Origin: Deltaproteobacteria bacterium
GTDB lineage: Bacteria; Myxococcota_A; UBA9160; UBA6930
Length of the DNA: 34,801 bases
Reading direction: 5' to 3'
NCBI GenBank assembly: GCA_029261775.1
Contig: JAJDAR010000285.1
Span: 1-34,801, forward strand
This document shows positions 17,671 through 26,748 of this stretch, one piece after another (position 1 is the stretch's first letter; every line of letters begins with the position of its first letter). The notes beneath the pieces are model-generated. The model ran no database searches. It saw nothing but the letters and a program-made list of their open reading frames with translations, and was not told where the DNA came from. The translations under genes were made by a program, and so were the position numbers.

Positions 17671-19059
17671 ATGAACAGTTCTCAGGCTGAAGTGCTCCCC
17701 GCCCCGGACTGGCGGGCCCGGGTCGATCGCGCTCTCGCCTGGCTGTGTCGGGGCCTGATGGCCGTCTTCTTCCGGGAGGTCCGGGTGCAGGGCTTCGAAC
17801 GCGTGCCCCAGGGCGTGCCGCTGCTGCTGGTCGCAAACCACCACAACAGCCTGATCGATCCGCTGCTCGTGCTGGCCCACCTCGATGCCCATCCGCGCTT
17901 CCTGGCGAAGAGCACGCTCTGGGATCTCCCGGTGATGCGGCGGCTGCTCGATCTCGGAGGCGTGATCCCGGTCTACCGCCGTCAGGACGATGGGGTCGAC
18001 ACGACGCAGAACCAGGAGACCTTCTCGCGCTGCCACGAAGAGCTCGCGCGGGGCGGCGCCGTCGCGCTCTTCCCGGAAGGCATCAGCCACGATGCGCCGC
18101 ACCTGGCGCCGGTCAAGACGGGGGCCGCGCGCATCGTGCTCGAGGCCGAGCAACGCTTCGGGCCGCTGGGCGCGGTGATCATCCCGGTCGGGCTCACCTT
18201 CGACGACAAGGGAACCTTCCGCTCGCGCGCCCTCGTGCGCATCGGAGAGCCCATCCCCGTCGACACGTGGCGCGCGCGCTTCACGGGGGCCGACGACGAG
18301 GCGGCCCGCGAGGTCGTGCGCGAGCTCACCGAGGAGGTGCGGGCGGGCCTCGCTGGGGTCACCCTCAACTACCCGTCGCACGAAGACGCGCGCGCCATCG
18401 AGCGGGCGTCGGAAGTCCTCGCCTCCGAGGAGCGCGAGCTGCCCGCACGCATGGCGCTCGACGAGGCCTTCGCCCTGCGCCAGGGCTTCATCGACGCCCT
18501 GACGGCCCTCCACGATCGCTTCCCCGAGCGCGTCGACGCCTTGCGGCAGCGCCTGGCCCACTATGACGAAGAACTGGAGCGTCTGCGCCTCCGCGACGAC
18601 CAGGTCGCCTCCCGCTACCCCGCCTTCGAGACCGCCGCCTACGTGGCCGGCAGCGCCTCGCTCCTGCTCTTCTGGCTTCCGCTGGCCTTCGTGGGCACCG
18701 TCCTCCACTTCGTGCCCTACCGCCTGTGCGGCGTGGTCGCACGCTTCATGAAGACCGAGGACCTGCCTGCCACGATGAAGCTGTTCGCAGGCTTCTTCCT
18801 CTTCCCGATCACCTGGCTGCTGCTCTTCGCGGCCACGTGGGCGAGCGCCGGATTCGGCTGGGGCCTCCTGATCCTGCTCGTCGCACCGCTCACCGGCTGG
18901 TTCGCAATGCTCTTCCACGAGCGCCACGAGCACTTCTGGGACGAGGTCGACTCCTACTTCTCCCTGAAGCTCCGCCCCCGCGCGGCCGCGCGCCTGCGAC
19001 GCGACCGCGAGTGGCTGCGAAACGAGCTCCGCGAGCTGGCCCGGCATCTTCGGCGTTAG
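17671..19059 (+). CDS. 1-acyl-sn-glycerol-3-phosphate acyltransferase-like (PlsC domain) membrane protein
   Basis: NHHNSLIDPLL (HX4D), FPEGISHD, IPVGLTF; C-terminal TM helices; ATG with AGGA upstream. Confidence 0.87.
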   Translation: MNSSQAEVLPAPDWRARVDRALAWLCRGLMAVFFREVRVQGFERVPQGVPLLLVANHHNSLIDPLLVLAHLDAHPRFLAKSTLWDLPVMRRLLDLGGVIPVYRRQDDGVDTTQNQETFSRCHEELARGGAVALFPEGISHDAPHLAPVKTGAARIVLEAEQRFGPLGAVIIPVGLTFDDKGTFRSRALVRIGEPIPVDTWRARFTGADDEAAREVVRELTEEVRAGLAGVTLNYPSHEDARAIERASEVLASEERELPARMALDEAFALRQGFIDALTALHDRFPERVDALRQRLAHYDEELERLRLRDDQVASRYPAFETAAYVAGSASLLLFWLPLAFVGTVLHFVPYRLCGVVARFMKTEDLPATMKLFAGFFLFPITWLLLFAATWASAGFGWGLLILLVAPLTGWFAMLFHERHEHFWDEVDSYFSLKLRPRAAARLRRDREWLRNELRELARHLRR

Positions 19060-20837
19060 GCGCCCGGCGGCAGGCCGATCCGCGCCACCAGCGCATCGAA
19101 GCGTGGATCGCCCCGCAGCGGCTCCCAGGTGGGCGAGAGCTGCAGGTAGAGCAGCTGCGGTTCGCGGTCGCGGAAGCCGCGCTCGAGCAGCTGGAAGGCG
19201 GCATCGATTTCTCCGAGGCCGACGTGCACCAGCGCCTGGCTCACCGGCGAGACGTACATGATCGGCGACTGGTCGCGCATGGCCGCCAGGACCTCCCGCG
19301 CCCGCGCACCATCCCCGCTGACCGCCAGGCAGTAGGCCAGGTCTCCCATCACCATGGGATCCTTCGGATAGCGTTGCATCCCCCCTTCGATGGCCTCGAA
19401 GGCCGGGCCGTGAAGATCGGTTCCGCAGTGGCCGGCGAGCACGGTCTGCTGCAGGCCCGGGTAGAAGGGATCGATCTCGTTCGCCTCCTGCCAGCGCGAG
19501 AGCGCCGCCTCCGGCTCGTCGCGCCACATGTGCAGGGAGGCCAGCCACATGATCGTGTCCGGCCGCAGCGGGTCGATCCGTCGGGCGATCTCCATGTGCT
19601 CCAACGCGTCGTCGAGTCGTCCCTGGGTCGCCAGGAACAGGCCGTAGGTCTGATGGGCCCACTCGCGGCCGGGGGCGAGCTGGAGGGTCCTGCGATAGGC
19701 CGCCTCGGCACGGCGCCAGTCCCAGTCGCCGAAGGTGTGGACGAGGGCCATCGAGTTGTGGCCGGCGGGGGAATCGGGATCCAGATCGAGCGCCTGCTGC
19801 GCGTGCGTCCGGGCCAGCCCGATCATCTTGCGCGGGACCGACTCCCAGTGCTCCGAGTCCGGGATCCCCCACGAGTGGGTCGGCGCGCAGCTGTACTCGT
19901 CGGCCAGGCCCGCGTGCCCGAGCGGGCTGGTCGGGTCCAGGGCGATGGCCTCCTTGAAGTAGGCCACGGCACGGATCGTGTCGGCCCGCGTCCGTTTCAT
20001 CTGGAAGAAGTAGCCCTTGAGATACGCCTCATGGGCCGCGGGCAGCACCCGCCCCGGGCGACTTGCCTCGGGCGTCACCTCGAGGTGGATGCGGCTCGCG
20101 ATCGCCTGGGCAACCTCTGCCTGCAACCGGAGCACGTCCTCGAGGTCGCGTTCGTAGCTCTCCGCCCAGAGGTGGCGATCCCGATGCGCGTCGATGAGCT
20201 GGACCGAGATCCGGACGCGCCCGTCCGCCCGCATCACCGATCCCTCCACGATCGCCTCGACTCCGAGCTCCTCGGCGATCGTCGCGATCGACTTCGAGGT
20301 GTCCTCGTAGCCCGAGGTCGACTGGCGTGAGATCACCCTCAGCTCGCGGACCTTCGCCAGCTCCGAGATGAGCGCCTCCGTGAGCCCGAACGTGAAGTAG
20401 GCCTGCTCGGGGTCACCCGTGGGATCCGCGAGCGGCAGGACGGCGATCGAGCGGATCGGCAGGTCGGCCGGATCGGCGACGTCGAACTGCGGGCCGAACA
20501 GCGCCAAGCCGAGAGCGAGAGCCAGCGTGCCGATGATGGCGTAGTCGATCCGACGGCTGCTCCGCAGGCGGACTACTTCCTCCTGGGGATCGTCCGAGGT
20601 GCGAACCAGACCCTCCTCGGTCCAGTCGAAGACCCATCCCAGGACGAGCGCCGCGGGGAAGCCGAGGGCGGCGATCAGGATCAGGATCCGGTGGGCAGCG
20701 GCCGGGATCCCGAGCGGCTCGAAGGTCGCATCGGCGATCTGCAGCACGAGCCAGGCCCCGACCGCGTACATCGCCCCGACCCGGAAGACGTTTCTTCGCT
20801 TCAGCTCGGCGAAGAGGCCGGGGTCTGCGTCGGGCAT
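19056..20837 (-). CDS. membrane protein with TolB/FlgO-like N-terminal region and TPR repeats
   Basis: FAELKRRNVFRVGAMYAVGAWLVLQIADATFEPLGIP, IAVLPLADPTGDPEQAYFTFGLTEALISELAKVRELRVISRQS, followed by TPR-like repeats; ATG at 20837. Confidence 0.82.
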   Translation of the reverse strand: MPDADPGLFAELKRRNVFRVGAMYAVGAWLVLQIADATFEPLGIPAAAHRILILIAALGFPAALVLGWVFDWTEEGLVRTSDDPQEEVVRLRSSRRIDYAIIGTLALALGLALFGPQFDVADPADLPIRSIAVLPLADPTGDPEQAYFTFGLTEALISELAKVRELRVISRQSTSGYEDTSKSIATIAEELGVEAIVEGSVMRADGRVRISVQLIDAHRDRHLWAESYERDLEDVLRLQAEVAQAIASRIHLEVTPEASRPGRVLPAAHEAYLKGYFFQMKRTRADTIRAVAYFKEAIALDPTSPLGHAGLADEYSCAPTHSWGIPDSEHWESVPRKMIGLARTHAQQALDLDPDSPAGHNSMALVHTFGDWDWRRAEAAYRRTLQLAPGREWAHQTYGLFLATQGRLDDALEHMEIARRIDPLRPDTIMWLASLHMWRDEPEAALSRWQEANEIDPFYPGLQQTVLAGHCGTDLHGPAFEAIEGGMQRYPKDPMVMGDLAYCLAVSGDGARAREVLAAMRDQSPIMYVSPVSQALVHVGLGEIDAAFQLLERGFRDREPQLLYLQLSPTWEPLRGDPRFDALVARIGLPPGA

Positions 20838-21103
20838 GGACCCAGGATACCTGGGCTGCGGCCCCGGAGGGGGGGGACCGGAACCACCAGCCCTGACAAC
20901 GACACTCGCTCGTCCGGCATCGCCCAGTGCCATTTCGACCGATCGCCTCCACCCCCAACGGTCCCGTTCTGGAATCTCGTGGCCCGGGCACCGGTCGCGG
21001 CCGGCAACCCGATGAGGCGCTGTCCCCCGCGGGACACTCGACCGATTGAACCCGGCAGCAAGACGGAACGACGTCTCGATTGAATCCCAAAGGAGGCCAG
21101 ACC

Positions 21104-22117
21104 ATGAGTCGTATTCGAATCGCCGTCCATGCGGTCGTCTTCACTGCAGTCCTGGTGGTCTCCGCGGCTGCGTCGGCCCAGGCCAACCTGAGCGCGACCC
21201 TGACCGTGTCGCCCTACTTCTACAATAATGGGGGGCTGGTTTGGGTGGTTGCCCAGCCGCCGACCCTGCACTTCCAGATCACCAACACCGGTGACGACCC
21301 GGCACCGGGTGAGTCCTACACGTTGGAAGCCATGGTCCCAGGCAACCCCCCGTCCCCGTGTGCCGGCTTCGCGGCCGAGACTCGACCAGTCCCGGCCATG
21401 AACGCGACGGATTCGGTCCAGATCCAGATGAACGCGGTGCCCGGAACTTGCTTCGTTGGAGTCGTCCATCCGTCGGTGACGCTGATCCAGGGAATTCTCG
21501 CTGGATCCACGACCGACTTGCAGTTCGACTCCGCCGCGTACTTCTCAACAGACGTGGCGAAGGCCGGTGAGGCCGCAGAGTTCCGGGTCGCCCTGAGCAA
21601 CATCGGAGCGGCTTGGATCCCCATGCCCGTCGCCGCGGGGCTCTCGCAGACGCCGAACATCTCGCTACCGATCCCTCCCGGGAAGACGCTCTATGAAGGC
21701 ACCGTCAAGACGGATGGCGCAACCCACAAGCTCGACGTCACGATCCCCCAGAGCACGCCGCCCGGTGTCTGGTACATGTGCTTCGCCGTCGACTCGGAGG
21801 ATGCCTACAGCGAGTCGAACGAGTCGAACAACACGGCCTGTACGCCGTTCATGGTCGAGTCCACCGTGGCGGCATCGCTCATGCCGGCGCCGTCGTTCGG
21901 CCTGGGGCCCGCTCCCGCAGGCATCTCTCGTTCTCCAATCGGGCCCATGCCCCCCCGAAGAGCTGTCGGTCCCGCGAAGAGCGAGCTGAAGACCAGACGG
22001 CGCGAAGCAGGAACGCTCGAGCGCAATCCCCAGGCCGCTGCAGCTCCCGCCAAGGCCTCAGCGCAGGCGCCCAAGGGAGACACCATGCGCATCTCCCCCA
22101 AGCCGAAGTTGCGCTGA
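21104..22117 (+). CDS. secreted CARDB-like protein, Pro/Ala/Lys-rich C-terminus, 337 aa, no confident family
   Basis: AAAGGAGG upstream of ATG 21104; signal peptide MSRIRIAVHAVVFTAVLVVSAAASAQA; adhesion-type beta repeats ending DSEDAYSESNESNNTACTPF. Confidence 0.72.
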   Translation: MSRIRIAVHAVVFTAVLVVSAAASAQANLSATLTVSPYFYNNGGLVWVVAQPPTLHFQITNTGDDPAPGESYTLEAMVPGNPPSPCAGFAAETRPVPAMNATDSVQIQMNAVPGTCFVGVVHPSVTLIQGILAGSTTDLQFDSAAYFSTDVAKAGEAAEFRVALSNIGAAWIPMPVAAGLSQTPNISLPIPPGKTLYEGTVKTDGATHKLDVTIPQSTPPGVWYMCFAVDSEDAYSESNESNNTACTPFMVESTVAASLMPAPSFGLGPAPAGISRSPIGPMPPRRAVGPAKSELKTRRREAGTLERNPQAAAAPAKASAQAPKGDTMRISPKPKLR

Positions 22118-22189
22118 CTGCGCAACACGCCCCGGCCTGGAACGGGTCTGAGAGCCCTTCATTCCACGCATGTTCGATGCCGAGCAGGC

Positions 22190-22390
22190 CCCGGTCGCGA
22201 GCTTCGCGCCGATGCGCAGGGTCTCGGTGTCGTACGACTCAACGAAGCCCGTGGGACCGAAGAGCAACGTGGCCCAGGGCCTCCCCTTCTCGTCCCTTGC
22301 GGCTGCGACGAGGAACGGAAGCGAAGTGTGGAACTCGCGGTGTCCGTCGGGCAAGAACGGGCGAACGACCTCTTGCGGGTACCGAAGACC
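22190..22390 (-). pseudogene. truncated remnant of a PNPOx-like FMN-binding family protein
   Basis: Frame bounded by TAG at 22391-22393 reads GLRYPQEVVRPFLPDGHREFHTSLPFLVAAARDEKGRPWATLLFGPTGFVESYDTETLRIGAKLATG, then family similarity stops. Confidence 0.65.
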
Positions 22391-22495
22391 CTACGACGCC
22401 CCCCGATCGCTTCGGAGGTCACGATCGGGCCCGCGCCGCGAGCCTGTCCGAGATCCGCTTCCTGGCCAGGGCCTCGCGACCGTCGTCCGTCCGAC

Positions 22496-23563
22496 CTACC
22501 AGTGGCTTGCGGCCCGCTCCCGATGGAACCCCGGCGTCCCGAGCCAGGTCCGGTCGAACATCGCCCGCTTGAACCAGATCTGGACGTCGCACTCCCAGGT
22601 GTATCCGATCCCGCCGTGGGCCTCGACCGCATCGCGCGCGACGGCCATGAAGCGATCGGTCAGGTGGGCCTTGGCGACGGCGGCCATGCGGGCCGTGTCT
22701 TCGGGTGCATGGTCGAAGGCATGCGCCGCGTACCAGAAGAGGCCGCGGCTGGGCTCCACCTCGAGGGCCATGTTCGCCAGCTGGTGTTTCAGCGCCTGGA
22801 AGTGGCCGATCGTCACGCCGAACTGCTCGCGGGTCTTGGCGTACTCGACCGACATCTCGACGCAGCGCGAGGCGCCACCGAAGGCATCGGCCGCGAGCAG
22901 CACCAGCCCGGCGTCGCGCAGGGCCTCCGCGGCGCCGGCCTCGGGCAGGGCTTCGAAGGCCGCGCCCTCGAGATGCAGGGTGTCGAGCCGCCGCGTCCGA
23001 TCCGCACCGGGATAGGGCTCGAGGCGCACCCCGGCGGCCGCGCTCTCCACGATCGCAAGGCCACCCCCGGCCGTCCCCACCACGATCAGGTCCGCCGCGG
23101 CGCCGCTCGGCAGGTGATGCTTCTGGCCGGTCAGGCTGCCGCTGGCCTGGAGTTCCCACTGCTCGGGCATCCAACGGCCCTCCCCCTCGGCCAGGGCGAC
23201 CGTCGCGGTCACGTCCCCGGTCGCGAGCTTGGGCAGCCAGGTCTTCTTCTGGGCATCGCTGCCGCCACGAGCCAGCGCGAGCGCCGCGAGGGTGTGGCCC
23301 AGGAAGGGCCCCGGCGCCGCGGCGCGGCCGAGCGTCTCGGCGACCAGCGCCGCATCGAGCAGCTCGAGACCCGCACCGCCGAAGGGCTCGGGAATCAGCA
23401 GCCCGGCGAGACCGAGTTCGATCTGCCCCTTCCAGAAGGTCGGGTCGTGCGCCTCTTCGGCGTCGAAACGCGCGCGCAGCTGGTTCGGGTCGTTCTCGTT
23501 GGCCAGGAACTGGCCGACGGTGTCCTGCAGGAGGCCCTGCTCCTCGGAGAGTCCGAAATCCAC
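22496..23563 (-). CDS. acyl-CoA dehydrogenase, small-subunit type, 355 aa
   Basis: MDFGLSEEQGLLQDTVGQFL, IPEPFGGAGLELLDAALVAETLGR, AHGGIGYTWECDVQIWFKRA; GTG start with GAGGG. Confidence 0.88.
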   Translation of the reverse strand: MDFGLSEEQGLLQDTVGQFLANENDPNQLRARFDAEEAHDPTFWKGQIELGLAGLLIPEPFGGAGLELLDAALVAETLGRAAAPGPFLGHTLAALALARGGSDAQKKTWLPKLATGDVTATVALAEGEGRWMPEQWELQASGSLTGQKHHLPSGAAADLIVVGTAGGGLAIVESAAAGVRLEPYPGADRTRRLDTLHLEGAAFEALPEAGAAEALRDAGLVLLAADAFGGASRCVEMSVEYAKTREQFGVTIGHFQALKHQLANMALEVEPSRGLFWYAAHAFDHAPEDTARMAAVAKAHLTDRFMAVARDAVEAHGGIGYTWECDVQIWFKRAMFDRTWLGTPGFHRERAASHW

Positions 23564-23577
23564 GGTGGCGCCCTCCC

Positions 23578-24789
23578 CTACCGGCTCTGCTGGGCGTACG
23601 CGTCGCGCGGCAGGCCCAGGCCCCGCTCGCCGATCACGTTGCGCTGGATGTTGGCCGTGCCGCCCGCGATCGCGACACCGAGGCTCGACATGAACAGGTT
23701 GATCCAGCCCTCCGCACCCTTCGGCGCGACCCCCATCAGCCCGCCGCCGCCCTCGGGGTCGAGCATCGCATCGTCGCCGATCAGGTCGAAGGCGAGCTTC
23801 GAGACTTCCTGGTTGATGTTCGTCGAGTGCAGCTTGTTCATCAGGCCGATCAAGCCGGCGTCCTCGCCGCGCAGCTGATGGGTCAGCTGGCGGAAGCCCG
23901 AGTACTTGTGCGCCTGGACGTAGCCCTCGATCGTCGCCAACCGCTGGCGGATGGCCGGATCCTCGATCGCGGGACGGCCGTCGATCTTCGACTCCCTGGC
24001 GAGCCGCACGAGGCCCTTGAAGGTCGCCTCGACCATCGACGCATTGCCGATCGAGTTGCGCTCGTGCTTGAGGGTGGTGCGCGAGACGATCCAGCCCTCG
24101 CCCCGCTGGCCGACGATCCAGTCCTTGGGCGTGCGGACGTCGGTGAGGAACACCTCGTTGAAGTGGGCCGAGCCGTTCATCTGCCGCAGCGGTCGTACGT
24201 CGATGCCCTCCTGCTTCATGTCGATCAGCAGGTAGGAGATGCCCGCGTGCTTGCCCGCGTCGGGCTCGGTGCGCACCAGGCAGAACATGTAGTCCGCGTG
24301 CACGGCGCCGCTGGTCCAGATCTTCTGGCCGTTGATCACCCACTCGTCGCCGTCGAGCTCGCCGCGGGTCTTGAGCGAGGCCAGGTCGCTGCCCGAGCCC
24401 GGCTCGCTGTAGCCCTGGCACCAGCTCAGCTCGCCCAGCACCGTGCCCGGGACGAACTTCTGCTTCTGCCACTCTTCGCCCTTCTCGAGCAGGGTCGGCA
24501 CGAGCATCATCGTGCCGATTCCACCCGGGTCCCCCGGCGCCTTGGCGCGGCCCAGCTCCTCTCGGATGATCTGGGCCTTGAGCGGATCGCTCGCCTGTTC
24601 CGATCCTCCGTACGCCTTCGGGATGGCCCGGGCGAGGTAGCCGGCCTCGATCGCGGTGCGGCGGAAGTGGATGGCCTGGGCGAGGAAGTCCTGCTCGGCC
24701 TCCTTGCCCTTCGGGGGCCAATGGGACGAGAGGAAGCTGCGCACCTCCTCGCGAAAGGCGTCGTACTCGGGTCCGTAGGAGAGGTCCAA
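23578..24789 (-). CDS. acyl-CoA dehydrogenase, large-subunit type, 403 aa
   Basis: WCQGYSEPGSGSDLASLKTR, DGDEWVINGQKIWTSGAVHADYMFCLVRT, GTANIQRNVIGERGLGLPR. Confidence 0.93.
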   Translation of the reverse strand: MDLSYGPEYDAFREEVRSFLSSHWPPKGKEAEQDFLAQAIHFRRTAIEAGYLARAIPKAYGGSEQASDPLKAQIIREELGRAKAPGDPGGIGTMMLVPTLLEKGEEWQKQKFVPGTVLGELSWCQGYSEPGSGSDLASLKTRGELDGDEWVINGQKIWTSGAVHADYMFCLVRTEPDAGKHAGISYLLIDMKQEGIDVRPLRQMNGSAHFNEVFLTDVRTPKDWIVGQRGEGWIVSRTTLKHERNSIGNASMVEATFKGLVRLARESKIDGRPAIEDPAIRQRLATIEGYVQAHKYSGFRQLTHQLRGEDAGLIGLMNKLHSTNINQEVSKLAFDLIGDDAMLDPEGGGGLMGVAPKGAEGWINLFMSSLGVAIAGGTANIQRNVIGERGLGLPRDAYAQQSR

Positions 24790-24910
24790 GGCGTGCTCCG
24801 TTCCGGGGCTCGTGGCTCCCGTCGTAGGTCGCGGCCTGCCGTCGGGCGTCTATTGGCAGGCGGTCTGTCGATACTCTAGCCGCTGGGGGGACGGCCGCGC
24901 ACCCAGCGCC

Positions 24911-25561
24911 TCAGACGGAGGCGTAGCTCGCCAGGGCCTCGGCGGCCGGCGCCTCCGCCACCCCCGGCTCCTTCATGACGGCCTCGAGCCACTCCGGTCG
25001 GTCCGCGCACGCGACGGTGATCGGCTGTTCGAGGCCGGAGAGCTGGGTGGCCTGGCGGACGAACGCGGTGGCGTAGTCCGGCGGCCGGACGTCGCGCGCG
25101 AGCTCGGCCAGGGCGAAGGGATCGGGTGGAGACACGGCTCCGGGGTTCGCGAACACCACCGACGAGGAGCCGGGCTCCCGGCCGCCGCCGGCCAGGCCCA
25201 GGCCGTCACACAGGATCGCGCCGCGCACCGACTCCGGTCGGGCACCGGCCAGCAGCAGCGCGATGTAGGCACCGAGCCCCCGGCCGAGCAGCGTCGCCTC
25301 GCCCAGCTCGCGCAAGGCCGCGTCGGCATCGCCCATCAGCAGCTCGGCGGTGTAGCCACCGCCATCGGGGACCTGGCTTTCGCCATGGCCCGTGAAGTCC
25401 AGCGCGAAGACCGGGCCCGGCCAATCCCGGGCCTCATCGGGAACCGAACGAGGCGAGCGCTCGCCGAGCCCATGGAGGAGCAGCAGGGGCCGTCCCTCGC
25501 CGGCGCGAAGTGCATGGAAGGCCAGGGAGATCCGGCTGTGCTGGAGACGCTTGGCGCTCAT
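24911..25561 (-). CDS. alpha/beta hydrolase, 216 aa
   Basis: MSAKRLQHSRISLAFHALRAGEGRPLLLLHGLGERS, FALDFTGHGES; start ATG at 25561. Confidence 0.78.
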   Translation of the reverse strand: MSAKRLQHSRISLAFHALRAGEGRPLLLLHGLGERSPRSVPDEARDWPGPVFALDFTGHGESQVPDGGGYTAELLMGDADAALRELGEATLLGRGLGAYIALLLAGARPESVRGAILCDGLGLAGGGREPGSSSVVFANPGAVSPPDPFALAELARDVRPPDYATAFVRQATQLSGLEQPITVACADRPEWLEAVMKEPGVAEAPAAEALASYASV

Positions 25562-25616
25562 CGGCCGGCCACCTCCCGACGACCGATCCCCGCAGGCTGT
25601 TCCTCGCTGCGACCGA

Positions 25617-26651
25617 TCATCGCAGGAAGTCCAGCACTTGCGCCGCCACGCGCTCCGGCTGCTCGATGTGCACGAAATGCCCCGCGTCCTCGAACAGCGA
25701 GAGCTCGGCTCCGCGCGGCAGGTAGGGCTCGGCACCGCCGGCGGTGGTCCCCCAGCCCATCGGCTCCTCCTGCAGCCCGAGGATCGCGAGCATCGGGACG
25801 GGCAGCGCGACCATCCGGCGCAGCGACCAGACCGCGCGCCAGGGACCGAAGCCACCCATGCGCAGGGCGGGATCGATCTTCCAGCGCCAGCCGTCCGCAT
25901 CGTGCTGGGCCCCGACGGTGACCAGGTAGCGAAGCCACTCCGGCGAGAGGCGCGGGTTCATCTTCCGGCGGCGCTCCGCCAGCTCGCCGAGGGTTCCGGG
26001 ACGGCGCTGCTTCTGCCCCGCCCGGCGGCGGTGATCGAGCCAACCCGACAGCTCGGTCGCCAGCAGCTTCGTGCGGTCGTGATCGGCCACGTCCGGCGGG
26101 TTCTTCTGCGAGGGGATGCCGTCCACGTTCACGAAACGCGTGATGCGATGCGGCACCGCCTGGATCAGATGGATGGAGATGCCCCCGCCCTTCGAGTGAC
26201 CGAGCAACGGGATGGGATCCGGGCCGATCGAGTCGAGCACCGCGAGCATGTCGCGCACGTCGGCGTCCCAGCTGTACAGCGCGGCGGCAGCCGAATCCCC
26301 ATGCCCCCGCTGGTCCCAGGAGACGACGCGATATCCCTCGGCCGCCAGCAGCGGCGCGAAGCGATCGAAGGTGCCGGCGAAGTCGAAGCCGCCGTGGGCG
26401 AACAGGATCGGCGTGCCGGTTGCGGGGCCCCACTCCGAGACGGCCAGCTCCAAGCCGTGGCTTCGGACGATGCGGCGTCGGTCGGGCCGCTGCGCCCCCG
26501 GGTAGGTCGCGGCGGCCGCGGCCTCCGGGTCGGCCTCGAGCGCGGCCTGCCGCGCGAGGTCGGCCGCCAGGCCCATGTCGGTGCCGGCAGGGCCAGTGGG
26601 CGTGGCGGCGGCCCCCGGCGGGTTCGGGGCAGCCTGCGGAATCTCGGACAA
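25617..26651 (-). CDS. alpha/beta hydrolase, 344 aa
   Basis: ILFAHGGFDFAGTFDRFAPLLAAEGYRVVSWDQRGHGDS, LLGHSKGGGIS; TTG start preceded by GAGGAGG. Confidence 0.87.
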   Translation of the reverse strand: MSEIPQAAPNPPGAAATPTGPAGTDMGLAADLARQAALEADPEAAAAATYPGAQRPDRRRIVRSHGLELAVSEWGPATGTPILFAHGGFDFAGTFDRFAPLLAAEGYRVVSWDQRGHGDSAAAALYSWDADVRDMLAVLDSIGPDPIPLLGHSKGGGISIHLIQAVPHRITRFVNVDGIPSQKNPPDVADHDRTKLLATELSGWLDHRRRAGQKQRRPGTLGELAERRRKMNPRLSPEWLRYLVTVGAQHDADGWRWKIDPALRMGGFGPWRAVWSLRRMVALPVPMLAILGLQEEPMGWGTTAGGAEPYLPRGAELSLFEDAGHFVHIEQPERVAAQVLDFLR

Positions 26652-26748
26652 GGAAGCCTCCTCGGGCGCGGGAGCAGGGTAACGGTACGCTCACCAGGCT
26701 CCACCCGCGCCCTCGTGTCGGCGGCCGGGACCGCCGAAACGGGACAGC

